A DNA stretch of 11,488 bases from Bacteroidales bacterium UBA3868 (GTDB lineage Bacteria; Bacteroidota; Bacteroidia; Bacteroidales; WCHB1-69). Every line of letters starts with the position of its first letter. The first letter of the stretch is position 1. The DNA is taken from contig DGGS01000125.1 of NCBI GenBank assembly GCA_002392325.1, positions 1-11,488 on the forward strand, given 5' to 3'. A model generated the notes under the pieces. That model saw only the letters and a program-made list of their open reading frames with translations. It did no database searches and had not been told where the DNA came from. Position numbers and translations under genes: made by a program. Positions 1-6,955 of this stretch are shown here, in pieces.

Positions 1-811
1 TCACACCACAGCAGCTCTGGTGACCACCGATATACATGGAAGGATCTTGTGAACCATCATAAGTGAAGGTATAATCCGTACCGCCTAAACGTTGACGAAG
101 ACGGACTACTAAAGAATAATTACCAACTTGTTTCCAAGTGATACGAATCTGAGTGGAGGATTGGTCGGAAGCGAGGAAAGGAAGATAGAAGTAGTCAAAG
201 TTGTTCGTGTACATCACATTCGTATAACCTGCAGCGAGATGTCCCATGTCATGGAACGGAGGAGTAAGTGCATTTGCGATACGAGCACCCGGGAAGTCAT
301 TGTGACCGTCAGTATTGCCGCAGTGATAATAATCATTATGATCATTACATGCAATGCTACAACCACAAATACCGTCACCGTTTTCAACGATACCGCCAAG
401 CCAGTCAATATTCTGACATTCACCGGCAGCGTTCAACGTTGCATAACGCGTGTAAATGGCAAAGTCAGCATAGTCTGACAGATTACCATTCACCAACTGA
501 CCATCACGGTAAAGCAACCATTCAATGGACACTTTGTCTCCACAGTTGGCTCCCGTGGGGAAGTGAATGGTGTAAACGTCAGTGTTTCCAACATAGGCCC
601 TGTTCAGAACATTGTTCAGCACGAGGTCCATGCCAGCACTGGTGTCTTGAGCAATACCAGTACCATCCAGGTTGGCAATATGCGGGAATGTCTCCGGCTG
701 CATATTCTCAACCCAAAAACAGCACTGATTACTACTTTGCGCTTGAGCTGTTATGAAGCTCATCATCGTAAGCAAGACGCTTAGAATGCAAATTGATAAT
801 AGTTTTTTCAT
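1..811 (-). CDS. Secreted cysteine-rich protein of unknown function (N-terminal 270 aa, partial)
   Basis: An open frame begins with ATG at 809-811 and stays open to the left edge, so only the first 270 residues are visible and the C-terminus is missing. Residues 1-25 form a clear signal peptide (MKKLL start, hydrophobic stretch, TAQAQ end), so the product is exported. The mature part is rich in Gly, Asn, Asp and Tyr and carries ten cysteines (30, 31, 90, 132, 149, 151, 155, 164, 267, 268), including a CxCxxxC cluster at 149-155 and two CC pairs, which suggests disulfides outside the cytoplasm. Repeated short hydrophobic strands suggest a beta-rich fold. I do not recognise the family. A type IX secretion C-terminal domain, if present, would lie outside the window. 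The start is supported by the signal peptide; no Shine-Dalgarno is seen, as is common in Bacteroidota. That it is one real gene is well supported; its function is unknown. Confidence 0.85.
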   Translation of the reverse strand, partial: MKKLLSICILSVLLTMMSFITAQAQSSNQCCFWVENMQPETFPHIANLDGTGIAQDTSAGMDLVLNNVLNRAYVGNTDVYTIHFPTGANCGDKVSIEWLLYRDGQLVNGNLSDYADFAIYTRYATLNAAGECQNIDWLGGIVENGDGICGCSIACNDHNDYYHCGNTDGHNDFPGARIANALTPPFHDMGHLAAGYTNVMYTNNFDYFYLPFLASDQSSTQIRITWKQVGNYSLVVRLRQRLGGTDYTFTYDGSQDPSMYIGGHQSCCGV

Positions 812-914
812 ACTTGTATTTTTTGATTGTTATAAATTATTTATTCTTTTTTCCCTTATTTATCTGTATTTGAGATTCATAGATTACAATACACTATACT
901 AAACTTTCAACCTG

Positions 915-922
915 CAAAAATA
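915..922 (-). promoter_or_regulatory. Candidate promoter -7 box for the secreted Cys-rich gene
   Basis: The minus strand reads TATTTTTG here, an exact fit to the Bacteroidota -7 consensus TAnnTTTG. Transcription would begin near 908, giving a leader of about 97 bases before the ATG at 811. No clear TTTG -33 box is seen at the expected distance; the upstream stretch is A-tract instead. Confidence 0.4.
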
Positions 923-1073
923 CATTTTTTTTTCATTCTTATTCTTTCTGTATTTTTTTTTTATTATTTTTTTTACGGCCACCACTATTTAATAGTTACA
1001 AAAACTTTAATATCTCATTTGTTTTTTTAGAATATTGATTTAAGAATCAAAACATTACATTAAATATAAACGG

Positions 1074-1081
1074 CAAAGTTA
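1074..1081 (-). promoter_or_regulatory. Second, weaker candidate -7 box upstream of the Cys-rich gene
   Basis: The minus strand reads TAACTTTG, which also fits TAnnTTTG. It lies just beyond the preceding operon's terminator and would give a leader of about 255 bases. No -33 box is seen, so this may be a chance match in AT-rich DNA. Confidence 0.2.
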
Positions 1082-1100
1082 TGAACAATTATATAATAAT

Positions 1101-1138
1101 AAAATTGTCGGGACTATTATACTAAAGCCCCGACTTTT
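1101..1138 (-). terminator. Rho-independent-like terminator of the proS-mazG-porE operon
   Basis: A perfect 6-bp stem, GTCGGG at 1107-1112 and CCCGAC at 1129-1134, encloses a 16-base loop. On the minus strand the stem is followed by AATTTTATTATT, and it sits about 30 bases after the stop codon of the porE-like gene. The long loop and interrupted U-run make it moderate in strength. T-residues also follow the stem on the plus strand. Confidence 0.6.
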
Positions 1139-1166
1139 AAAGGAAAACGACTGTATTTGGTTGTTT

Positions 1167-3122
1167 TTAACGAATAATTCTGAATTCTGTACGACGATTC
1201 TCTGCCCTTCCCTCTTCTGTGGCATTGTCGGCAATGGGCTTACGCTTGCCATAACCCTGATAACTCAGGCGCGACGGATCAATCTGCTTGCCCACCAAAT
1301 AATCATATACGGCTTTCGCCCGCTCCAAAGAGAGACGGTCGTTGTACTCGTCACTTCCCTGGTTGTCGGTATGACCGCCAATTTCTATGTTCACCTTGTT
1401 GTGCTTCAAATAATCCGCCAACTTGTCCAACTCAACAAACGACTCCGGTTTCAGTTCGCTCTGGTTGAAGTCAAAGAAGATGTTCTTCAACACAACAACG
1501 GTACCTATATCCGCACGGCGCAACTGTATGTTCTTCAAATAGGGTGACAACTCCGTATAAGATTTCTCCACTTGGAAGTTCTCGGAATAAAACGGATAAT
1601 TCGGATTGGACACATTGAGCAATATGTTGCTTCCCGTCTGAATGCACGCCAGATATTCGCCAGTCTCCGAATCCGACTGTGTATAGGTGACAACTTGCTT
1701 CGTGTTCAAATCCACCATTTCAATATTCGCCTCAAGTGGAGCGCCTGTGACGGCATCGGTGACAACTCCCTTCACATAGGTGACGGGGTTGGGACGCAAA
1801 TTGTCGTCCAACTCAAAACTGTACAGATCAAGTCCACCAAAACCGCCATCCTTGTCCGACGCCATGTAGGCGACAGTACCGTTGGCGTTAATGAATATGT
1901 TGATTTCATCAGCCGGCGTGTTGATAGGATACCCCAGATTCTTCGGTTCGCTCCATGTGCCGTCCTGCTGCAGCGTTGTGTAATAGAGGTCATAACCACC
2001 CATGCCCACTCGCCCGTTGGAGGCGAAATACAAGGTGCGGCCATCCGTATGGATGAATGGCGCCGCATCATCCTCCGGGGTGTTGATGGAGGGTCCCAGG
2101 TTCTCCGGTACAGTGAACTTGCCTTCCGAGGTCATCGTCGTTTTCCAAATATCTTTCTTTCCAAATCCACCCGGACGGGAAGAGACAAAATAAATGGTCC
2201 TGCCATCAGGCGCCATAGATGGCTGGCTTTCCCAAGCATGCGAATTGACCGGAGCTCCAAAGTTGCGCGGGCGCGACCACTTGGATCCGATACGCTTGGA
2301 CCAGTAGAGGTCGCAACTGCCCATACCGAAATCCGCATCACACATGGTGTATAACAGATAGTTGCCATCGGGGGATATACTCTGTGCACCTTCATTATAT
2401 CCGGTTTTGATGGGAGCTCCCACAGCGTTCCGCATCCGCCATTCCCCTTTCTCATCACGAATGGAGTAATAAAGATCCTCTTCATTCATGCAAAACGCGC
2501 AAACTGTACCTTTATCTTTAGGACGGTTTACGGTAAATATGAGTTGTGCGTCATCTGCAGTAATGGATGCCAGACTCTCATCCCACTCGGAGTTGATGCT
2601 CCCCCCAAGGTTCTCTGGATGAAATTTCACCGGATGGCTCATCGCCTCTATTCCAAACCTGCAGTTGGCCATACCTTTTTGAGCATCGGCGAAAACTTCA
2701 CTATACTGCAGTCCCTTTTGAAGAAAAATCTCATAATTACGCAACGCGCCTTCATACTGTGCACATTTCACACCCTCATTAGCCGCAATGAAGTACAACA
2801 TCGGATCTGGATTGACCAACAGCTCAATGGCTTTGTTATAGCACTTGACCGCTGAGTCCGATCTCAAGGTGAAGTTGTAAATATCACCCAACATGATGTA
2901 GGTGTCCGGATAACAGGGATCTTTCTGCTGCGCCTGTTTCAATAAAGAGAGCGCCTTGTCAAATTCCCGGTTGTTGATGCACTGCTCAGCTTTTGAACAC
3001 AACGAGGCAACTTTGGAATTCTTTTGAGCAGATGCCGGAATGGAAACCATTAAAAAAGATAATGTATATATAAATATACATCTTATAGTAAGGACAATCT
3101 GAAATCTGCTCTTGGTTTTCAT
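1167..3122 (-). CDS. porE: PorE-like OmpA-family protein (TPR, beta-propeller, regulatory-like domain, OmpA domain)
   Basis: This 651-residue exported protein has a signal peptide at about 1-32 ending SIPASAQ. Next come TPR-like helices (about 36-150), a PD40-type beta-propeller (about 170-440) with repeated blades such as PDGRTIYFVSSRPGGFGKKD and DGRTLYFASNG..MGGYDLYY, then a carboxypeptidase-regulatory-like beta domain (about 448-525, VKGVVTDAVTGAPLEANIE), and a C-terminal OmpA domain (about 540-651) with the signature IGGHTDNQGSDEYNDRLS and an ENRRTEFR end, which binds peptidoglycan in the family. The same four-domain order and similar length are known for Porphyromonas gingivalis PorE (PG1058), which anchors the type IX secretion system to the cell wall. 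I see no lipobox cysteine, so surface lipidation is not supported. The ATG abuts the mazG stop, so the two are probably translationally coupled. It could instead be a paralogue of the same architecture with another role, since Bacteroidota carry several. Confidence 0.75.
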   Translation of the reverse strand: MKTKSRFQIVLTIRCIFIYTLSFLMVSIPASAQKNSKVASLCSKAEQCINNREFDKALSLLKQAQQKDPCYPDTYIMLGDIYNFTLRSDSAVKCYNKAIELLVNPDPMLYFIAANEGVKCAQYEGALRNYEIFLQKGLQYSEVFADAQKGMANCRFGIEAMSHPVKFHPENLGGSINSEWDESLASITADDAQLIFTVNRPKDKGTVCAFCMNEEDLYYSIRDEKGEWRMRNAVGAPIKTGYNEGAQSISPDGNYLLYTMCDADFGMGSCDLYWSKRIGSKWSRPRNFGAPVNSHAWESQPSMAPDGRTIYFVSSRPGGFGKKDIWKTTMTSEGKFTVPENLGPSINTPEDDAAPFIHTDGRTLYFASNGRVGMGGYDLYYTTLQQDGTWSEPKNLGYPINTPADEINIFINANGTVAYMASDKDGGFGGLDLYSFELDDNLRPNPVTYVKGVVTDAVTGAPLEANIEMVDLNTKQVVTYTQSDSETGEYLACIQTGSNILLNVSNPNYPFYSENFQVEKSYTELSPYLKNIQLRRADIGTVVVLKNIFFDFNQSELKPESFVELDKLADYLKHNKVNIEIGGHTDNQGSDEYNDRLSLERAKAVYDYLVGKQIDPSRLSYQGYGKRKPIADNATEEGRAENRRTEFRIIR

Positions 3123-3890
3123 TTATTCAAGTTCTTTTGCGGCCTGCCAGAACGATTCCATCTCCTCTAAAGACAAATCCGTCAACTTGCGCCCGGCGTT
3201 TTTGGCCCGATTCTCTATGTATTGAAACCGACGAATGAATTTGCGGTTTGATTTTTCTAACGCATCATCAGGGTTGATTCGTATAAAGCGCGCATAATTT
3301 ATCAAAGCGAACAAAACATCCCCGAGTTCATCTTCAACCTTATCAGATTGATTGTCAACTTCTTGTCGCAATTCTGACAACTCTTCTTGAACCTTATCCC
3401 AAACCTCTTTCTCGTTATGCCAGTCAAACCCAACACCATTGGCTTTTTCTTGGATGCGGTACGCCTTAATCATGGAAGGAGCGCTTTTCGGGACACCGCC
3501 CAATACGGAACGGTTCCCTTCTTTCTGCAATTTGATCTTCTCCCAGTTCTCGTGAACTGCCTGAGCATCCTGAGCTTGCGCATCACCATAAATATGCGGG
3601 TGACGACGAATCAGTTTTTCACATAATTGATTGAGTACCTGAGTGATATCAAACAATTTCTGCTCAGAAGCGACTTTTGCATAGAAAACAATGTGCAACA
3701 TCAAATCTCCCAACTCTTTGCACATGTCTGCATAGTTCTTATCCACGATGGCTTCGGATAATTCAAAAGTTTCTTCGATGGTCAGGCAACGCAAGGTGTC
3801 AAAAGTCTGCACACTATCCCACGGACACTTCTCCCGAAGTTCGTCCATGATATCCAACAATCTTTGAAAAGCAACTAATCTCGGATCCAT
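3123..3890 (-). CDS. mazG: Nucleoside triphosphate pyrophosphohydrolase MazG
   Basis: This 255-residue cytoplasmic enzyme belongs to the all-alpha NTP pyrophosphohydrolase family and would hydrolyse (d)NTPs to the monophosphate and pyrophosphate, a house-cleaning and nucleotide-pool role. Two MazG repeats are visible. The first has the metal-binding pattern EExxE at 39-43 and ELGDLMLHIVF with E59 and D62; the second has EELSE at 169-173 and DELGDVLFALINYARF with E188 and D191. The link SVLGGVPKSAPSMIKAYRIQEKANGVGFDW at about 128-157 is typical of full-length MazG, and the length matches the usual 250-270 residues. It lies 33 bases after proS and its TAA is directly followed by the ATG of the porE-like gene, so all three are read as one operon. 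No separate promoter is apparent. Confidence 0.96.
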   Translation of the reverse strand: MDPRLVAFQRLLDIMDELREKCPWDSVQTFDTLRCLTIEETFELSEAIVDKNYADMCKELGDLMLHIVFYAKVASEQKLFDITQVLNQLCEKLIRRHPHIYGDAQAQDAQAVHENWEKIKLQKEGNRSVLGGVPKSAPSMIKAYRIQEKANGVGFDWHNEKEVWDKVQEELSELRQEVDNQSDKVEDELGDVLFALINYARFIRINPDDALEKSNRKFIRRFQYIENRAKNAGRKLTDLSLEEMESFWQAAKELE

Positions 3891-3923
3891 TTATCTAATA
3901 AAATATTGATTTCCAATGGATTA

Positions 3924-5399
3924 TTAGTATGCTCTTGCAAAAAGCACCCGTTGCTTGGAAGGTTTGCCCGTCAAGATGCACTTGCCTTCTTCCTGTGGAT
4001 TGTTGAATGGGATACAGCGGATAGTCGCCTTGGTCAACTCCTTGATCTTATCCTCAGTTTCAGGGGTTCCGTCCCAATGCGCATAGATAAATCCGGGATG
4101 ATTGTCAAGCAGATCCACAAACTCTTCCCAAGTGTCCGCTTTGCGGGTGTTTTCCTCTCTGAATTTCAAGGCCTTGTCGAACAAATTCTGCTGAATGTCC
4201 TTCAACAGTTTCTGGATATGCTCCACCAGTGTATCAAACGGGACAACCTCTTTCTCCAAGGTGTCGCGGCGGGCGATTTCGGCCGCATTGTTTTCAAGAT
4301 CACGCGGTCCGATGGCGATTCTAACCGGAACGCCCTTCAACTCATACTCATTGAATTTCCAACCGGAGCGTTTGGCGTCATCGTTATCAAACTTGACTGA
4401 AATATTGAGTTCTTTAAGTTTTGAAATAAGCGGTTGCACTTTCTCGGCAATAGCGGTGCGTTCTTCTTCACTTTTATAGATAGGAACTATAACTACTTGA
4501 ATAGGAGCAAGATTCGGCGGAAGCACCAAGCCATTGTCATCAGAGTGCGTCATAATCAACGCACCAATCAAACGGGTGGAAACACCCCAAGAGGTCGCCC
4601 ACACATATTCAAGTTGGTTGTTCTGGTTAAGGAACTTCACATCGAAGGCCTTGGCGAAATTCTGTCCAAGGAAATGGGATGTGCCTGCCTGTAGTGCCTT
4701 ACCATCCTGCATCAACGCCTCGATACAGTAGGTGTCCAGAGCGCCGCCAAAACGCTCATTCGGGGATTTCACACCTTTGATGACCGGAATAGCCATAAAG
4801 TTCTCGGCAAAATCGGCATAAACATGCAACATCTTCTCAGTTTCCTCCACGGCCTCTTCACGAGTGGCGTGAGCGGTATGTCCTTCCTGCCACAAAAACT
4901 CAGCGGTACGCAAGAACAAGCGGGTGCGCATCTCCCAGCGGACCACATTTGCCCACTGATTGCAAAGAATCGGCAGATCGCGATAGGATTGGATCCAGTT
5001 CTTATATGTGTCCCAGATGATGGTTTCAGAAGTGGGACGCACGATCAGTTCCTCTTCCAATTTGGCTTCGGGGTCAACCACCACTCCACCGCCATTCGGA
5101 TCATTTTTCAAACGGTAATGGGTGACAACCGCACATTCTTTCGCAAAACCCTCCACATGGCTGGCTTCACGACTGAAAAAGGATTTCGGAATGAAAATCG
5201 GGAAATAGGCATTCATGTGACCTGTCTCCTTGAACATTCTATCCAATGTGGATTGGAGTTTTTCCCATATAGCGTAACCGTAAGGTTTGATTACCATACA
5301 TCCTCTAACTGATGAATTTTCAGCAAGATCCGCTTTTTTTACAATATCGTTATACCATTGCGAATAATTCTCTTTTCTTGTAGTTAAACTTTTAGCCAT
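3924..5399 (-). CDS. proS: Prolyl-tRNA synthetase (archaeal/eukaryotic-type, class II)
   Basis: From the ATG at 5399 the protein has 491 residues, the usual size of the short ProRS type that lacks the bacterial editing insertion and is standard in Bacteroidota. It charges tRNA-Pro with proline in the cytoplasm. Visible class II motifs include the motif 1 region around [16 protein letters not shown], the substrate-binding stretch [15 protein letters not shown], motif 2 in [20 protein letters not shown], and motif 3 around [19 protein letters not shown]. The anticodon-binding domain follows ([11 protein letters not shown]), and the chain ends in the typical [14 protein letters not shown] with a terminal tyrosine. 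A longer frame starts at 5471 but its extra 24 residues do not resemble the family and lie across the likely promoter at 5469-5476; the [18 protein letters not shown] start is the conserved one. It heads an operon with mazG and the porE-like gene. Confidence 0.97.
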   Translation of the reverse strand: MAKSLTTRKENYSQWYNDIVKKADLAENSSVRGCMVIKPYGYAIWEKLQSTLDRMFKETGHMNAYFPIFIPKSFFSREASHVEGFAKECAVVTHYRLKNDPNGGGVVVDPEAKLEEELIVRPTSETIIWDTYKNWIQSYRDLPILCNQWANVVRWEMRTRLFLRTAEFLWQEGHTAHATREEAVEETEKMLHVYADFAENFMAIPVIKGVKSPNERFGGALDTYCIEALMQDGKALQAGTSHFLGQNFAKAFDVKFLNQNNQLEYVWATSWGVSTRLIGALIMTHSDDNGLVLPPNLAPIQVVIVPIYKSEEERTAIAEKVQPLISKLKELNISVKFDNDDAKRSGWKFNEYELKGVPVRIAIGPRDLENNAAEIARRDTLEKEVVPFDTLVEHIQKLLKDIQQNLFDKALKFREENTRKADTWEEFVDLLDNHPGFIYAHWDGTPETEDKIKELTKATIRCIPFNNPQEEGKCILTGKPSKQRVLFARAY

Positions 5400-5428
5400 T
5401 ATTTTTCTTTTATAAATTAACTTTTTCG

Positions 5429-5436
5429 TATTTTTG
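5429..5436 (+). promoter_or_regulatory. Likely -7 box for the plus-strand lipoprotein operon
   Basis: TATTTTTG is an exact fit to the Bacteroidota TAnnTTTG element. Transcription would start near 5443, giving a leader of about 60 bases before the ATG at 5504. I see no clear TTTG -33 box about 20 bases upstream. Confidence 0.55.
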
Positions 5437-5468
5437 CCGTCTATCAAAAGACTGTTTAAATTGAATTG

Positions 5469-5476
5469 CAAAAATA
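5469..5476 (-). promoter_or_regulatory. Likely -7 box for the proS-mazG-porE operon
   Basis: The minus strand reads TATTTTTG, an exact consensus -7 box. Transcription would start near 5462, about 63 bases before the proS ATG at 5399. This placement argues against the upstream in-frame ATG at 5471. A TTG lies 23 bases upstream on the minus strand (5500-5502), a bit farther than the usual -33 spacing. Confidence 0.55.
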
Positions 5477-5491
5477 CGAAAATAAAGCCAT

Positions 5492-5499
5492 AAGGAGGT
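5492..5499 (+). promoter_or_regulatory. Full-length Shine-Dalgarno AAGGAGGT for the lipoprotein gene
   Basis: AAGGAGGT is complementary to the 3' end of 16S rRNA over eight bases and sits four bases before the ATG at 5504. Bacteroidota genes rarely use such a site, and none of the neighbouring starts has one of this strength, so it stands out and fixes the start. Confidence 0.75.
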
Positions 5500-5503
5500 C
5501 AAT

Positions 5504-6925
5504 ATGAAAAAACTATTTTTAATCGCCTTATCCACCGCAGCTGTACTGCTAACCGCTTGCAACACAGGGTCATTCGCCTATTATGATGACATCTATTCAT
5601 CTTCTGGCGACGACCAATACAAGATCCTGCAGGCGAAAAACTATGACAATACAGCATCCGAATCCGCCCCAATCACCTATTACGAGGAGACTCCCGCACC
5701 GGATTCCATCTCCTATCAGTACAACACAGACGGCAGCATCGGCACTACTTATTATTATAATGAGGATGATTATTATGATTATTACTATTCCTCCCGCCTG
5801 CGCCGCTTCCACACCAGTTTGTACAGCGGTTGGGGTTATTACGACCCTTACTTCACCAACATGTACTGGTATGATTATTGCCCATCCAACTGGGGTTTAA
5901 GCATTTACATGGGTTACAACTGGTGGTGGCCAAGTTATTATTACCGTCCGTACTATTACAATTACGGATGGTATGACTATGGTTTCCGCTATGGTTGGGG
6001 ATGGGATTATTACAATCCTTATTGGTACAACCATGGTTGGGGATGGTATCATCATCACAATTGGGCCATTGATTATTACCACAACAACTACGACAGCAAC
6101 CACTCCTTCTATTATGGGCATCGAAACAGCATTGGCCCCTCAGTAGGCAACCAGACTGCAGATGGCAGAGGTGAGCGTCCCGATGGTTACCTTCCAACCG
6201 GTCATGGCAACGGAGAGAACAGCAACCACTACTCTGTAACTTCCTCTCCTGCAACTTTCAACGAAAGATATGACAATCTTTCCGCCTCTTATTCGCCTTC
6301 CGGATCGGGCAATACGGCAAGACCGACAGCGACACCTGCCAGCACTGCATCCAACCCCGCATCCAGAACTGCTGCAGAAAGAACCAATTCTTCCACTTCA
6401 AGAACAAACGCTAACATTAGTCCTAACCCGAAACCTACTAACAATACGCCTACCAACACCAACCGTACTAATGTAACCCCCAACCGGACAACCACCACTC
6501 CTGTGACACGTCCTAACACCACTCCCAAACCTGCTCCTTCCAACCAATACGCTCGTCCTTCCCAGAACAGTTCCAGAACCCCATCTTCTAGCACCACTCG
6601 TCCCTCTTCCACTACCACTCGCCCTTCTTCCAGCACCAGTTGGTCCAGACCTTCTTCTTCCAACACTGCCAGACCCAGTTCCACATACAGCAACTCCTCA
6701 CGCAACCAATCAACAAGTTCATCATACAGTAATTCAAATTCTTACAGATCAAATTCTTCCTATAGCCGACCGAGTTCGTCCTCATACAACTCGGGCTCAT
6801 CATCCCGCAGCAGTTACAGTTCCTCTTCCCACAGCAGTTCATCATACAGCGGATCCTCTTCCTCCAGAAGCAGCGGATCATCCTATAGTGGAAGTTCTTC
6901 ACGCAGCAGCGGAGGCAGACGATAA
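5504..6925 (+). CDS. Tyr/Trp-rich lipoprotein with Ser/Thr-rich tail, function unknown
   Basis: This 473-residue protein begins with a lipoprotein signal peptide, with lipobox LTAC and the lipidated cysteine at 19, so it should be anchored in the outer membrane. Residues about 80-205 are extremely rich in tyrosine, tryptophan, asparagine and glycine (for example YYNYGWYDYGFRYGWGWDYY at 151-170) with a histidine patch (WYHHHNW at 181-187). Residues about 245-473 are low-complexity Ser/Thr/Asn/Pro/Arg, with RPSS-type repeats at 351-393 and SYSGSSS-type repeats to the end; this part is probably disordered. Only one other cysteine is seen (126). Similar proteins in Bacteroidota sometimes carry the meaningless database label 'vitellogenin II precursor'; I do not know a function. 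A full Shine-Dalgarno precedes the ATG. It heads the plus-strand operon, 30 bases before the FadL-like gene. Surface adhesion or matrix formation is a guess from composition. Confidence 0.85.
   Translation: MKKLFLIALSTAAVLLTACNTGSFAYYDDIYSSSGDDQYKILQAKNYDNTASESAPITYYEETPAPDSISYQYNTDGSIGTTYYYNEDDYYDYYYSSRLRRFHTSLYSGWGYYDPYFTNMYWYDYCPSNWGLSIYMGYNWWWPSYYYRPYYYNYGWYDYGFRYGWGWDYYNPYWYNHGWGWYHHHNWAIDYYHNNYDSNHSFYYGHRNSIGPSVGNQTADGRGERPDGYLPTGHGNGENSNHYSVTSSPATFNERYDNLSASYSPSGSGNTARPTATPASTASNPASRTAAERTNSSTSRTNANISPNPKPTNNTPTNTNRTNVTPNRTTTTPVTRPNTTPKPAPSNQYARPSQNSSRTPSSSTTRPSSTTTRPSSSTSWSRPSSSNTARPSSTYSNSSRNQSTSSSYSNSNSYRSNSSYSRPSSSSYNSGSSSRSSYSSSSHSSSSYSGSSSSRSSGSSYSGSSSRSSGGRR
6554..6913 (+). repeat. 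Low-complexity repeat tract coding for RPSS and SYSGSSS units
   Basis: Within the lipoprotein gene, this stretch encodes residues 351-470, built from degenerate units (TRPSS, SRPSS, ARPSS, then SSSSYSG and SSRSSG). At the DNA level it is pyrimidine-rich with repeated TCTTCC and AGCAGC words, so it may change length by slippage. It also throws up long open frames on the minus strand that are not genes. Confidence 0.7.
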
Positions 6926-6955
6926 AACCAACTATAATAAAACCTTTTTGAAACA

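Larger units (their letters stand above)
812..1166. other. Non-coding gap, AT-rich with T-tracts
   Basis: This 355-base stretch separates two minus-strand genes. I see no coding frame or RNA gene in it. It holds the terminator of the proS-mazG-porE operon at 1107-1134, two promoter-like boxes for the gene on the left, long T-runs at about 924-933 and 952-973 on the plus strand, a short palindrome at 984-996 (ACTATT-T-AATAGT) and a weak 6-bp hairpin at 1035-1050. The T-runs are A-tracts on the transcribed minus strand and could act as UP-like or bending elements; this is inference. Confidence 0.6.
5423..5482. repeat. Perfect 15-bp inverted repeat spanning the divergent control region
   Basis: The arms at 5423-5437 (TTTTCGTATTTTTGC) and 5468-5482 (GCAAAAATACGAAAA) are exact reverse complements separated by 30 bases. 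Each arm contains a TATTTTTG box, so the symmetry comes from, or is used by, two facing promoters. It could also be an operator for a dimeric regulator. Confidence 0.8.

Noticed and set aside
128-784. Several plus-strand frames of 73-162 residues
   Set aside because: They are antisense to the exported Cys-rich gene, which has a proper signal peptide and stays open over 270 codons.
1572-2354. Open frame of 260 residues on the plus strand
   Set aside because: It is antisense to the beta-propeller part of the porE-like gene and its peptide shows no family pattern or signal.
5400-5471. Longer proS start at 5471
   Set aside because: The added 24 residues do not fit the family and the ATG lies inside the promoter box 5469-5476; the [12 protein letters not shown] start is the conserved one.
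6289-6705. Minus-strand frame of 138 residues rich in Val, Leu, Glu and Gly
   Set aside because: It is the shadow of the Ser/Thr/Pro/Asn-rich repeat tract of the lipoprotein; low-complexity DNA yields long antisense frames without being coding.
5504-6925. Silk-like or vitellogenin homology for the Ser/Tyr-rich protein
   Set aside because: Any similarity would rest on amino-acid composition alone; no conserved domain of those animal families is visible.
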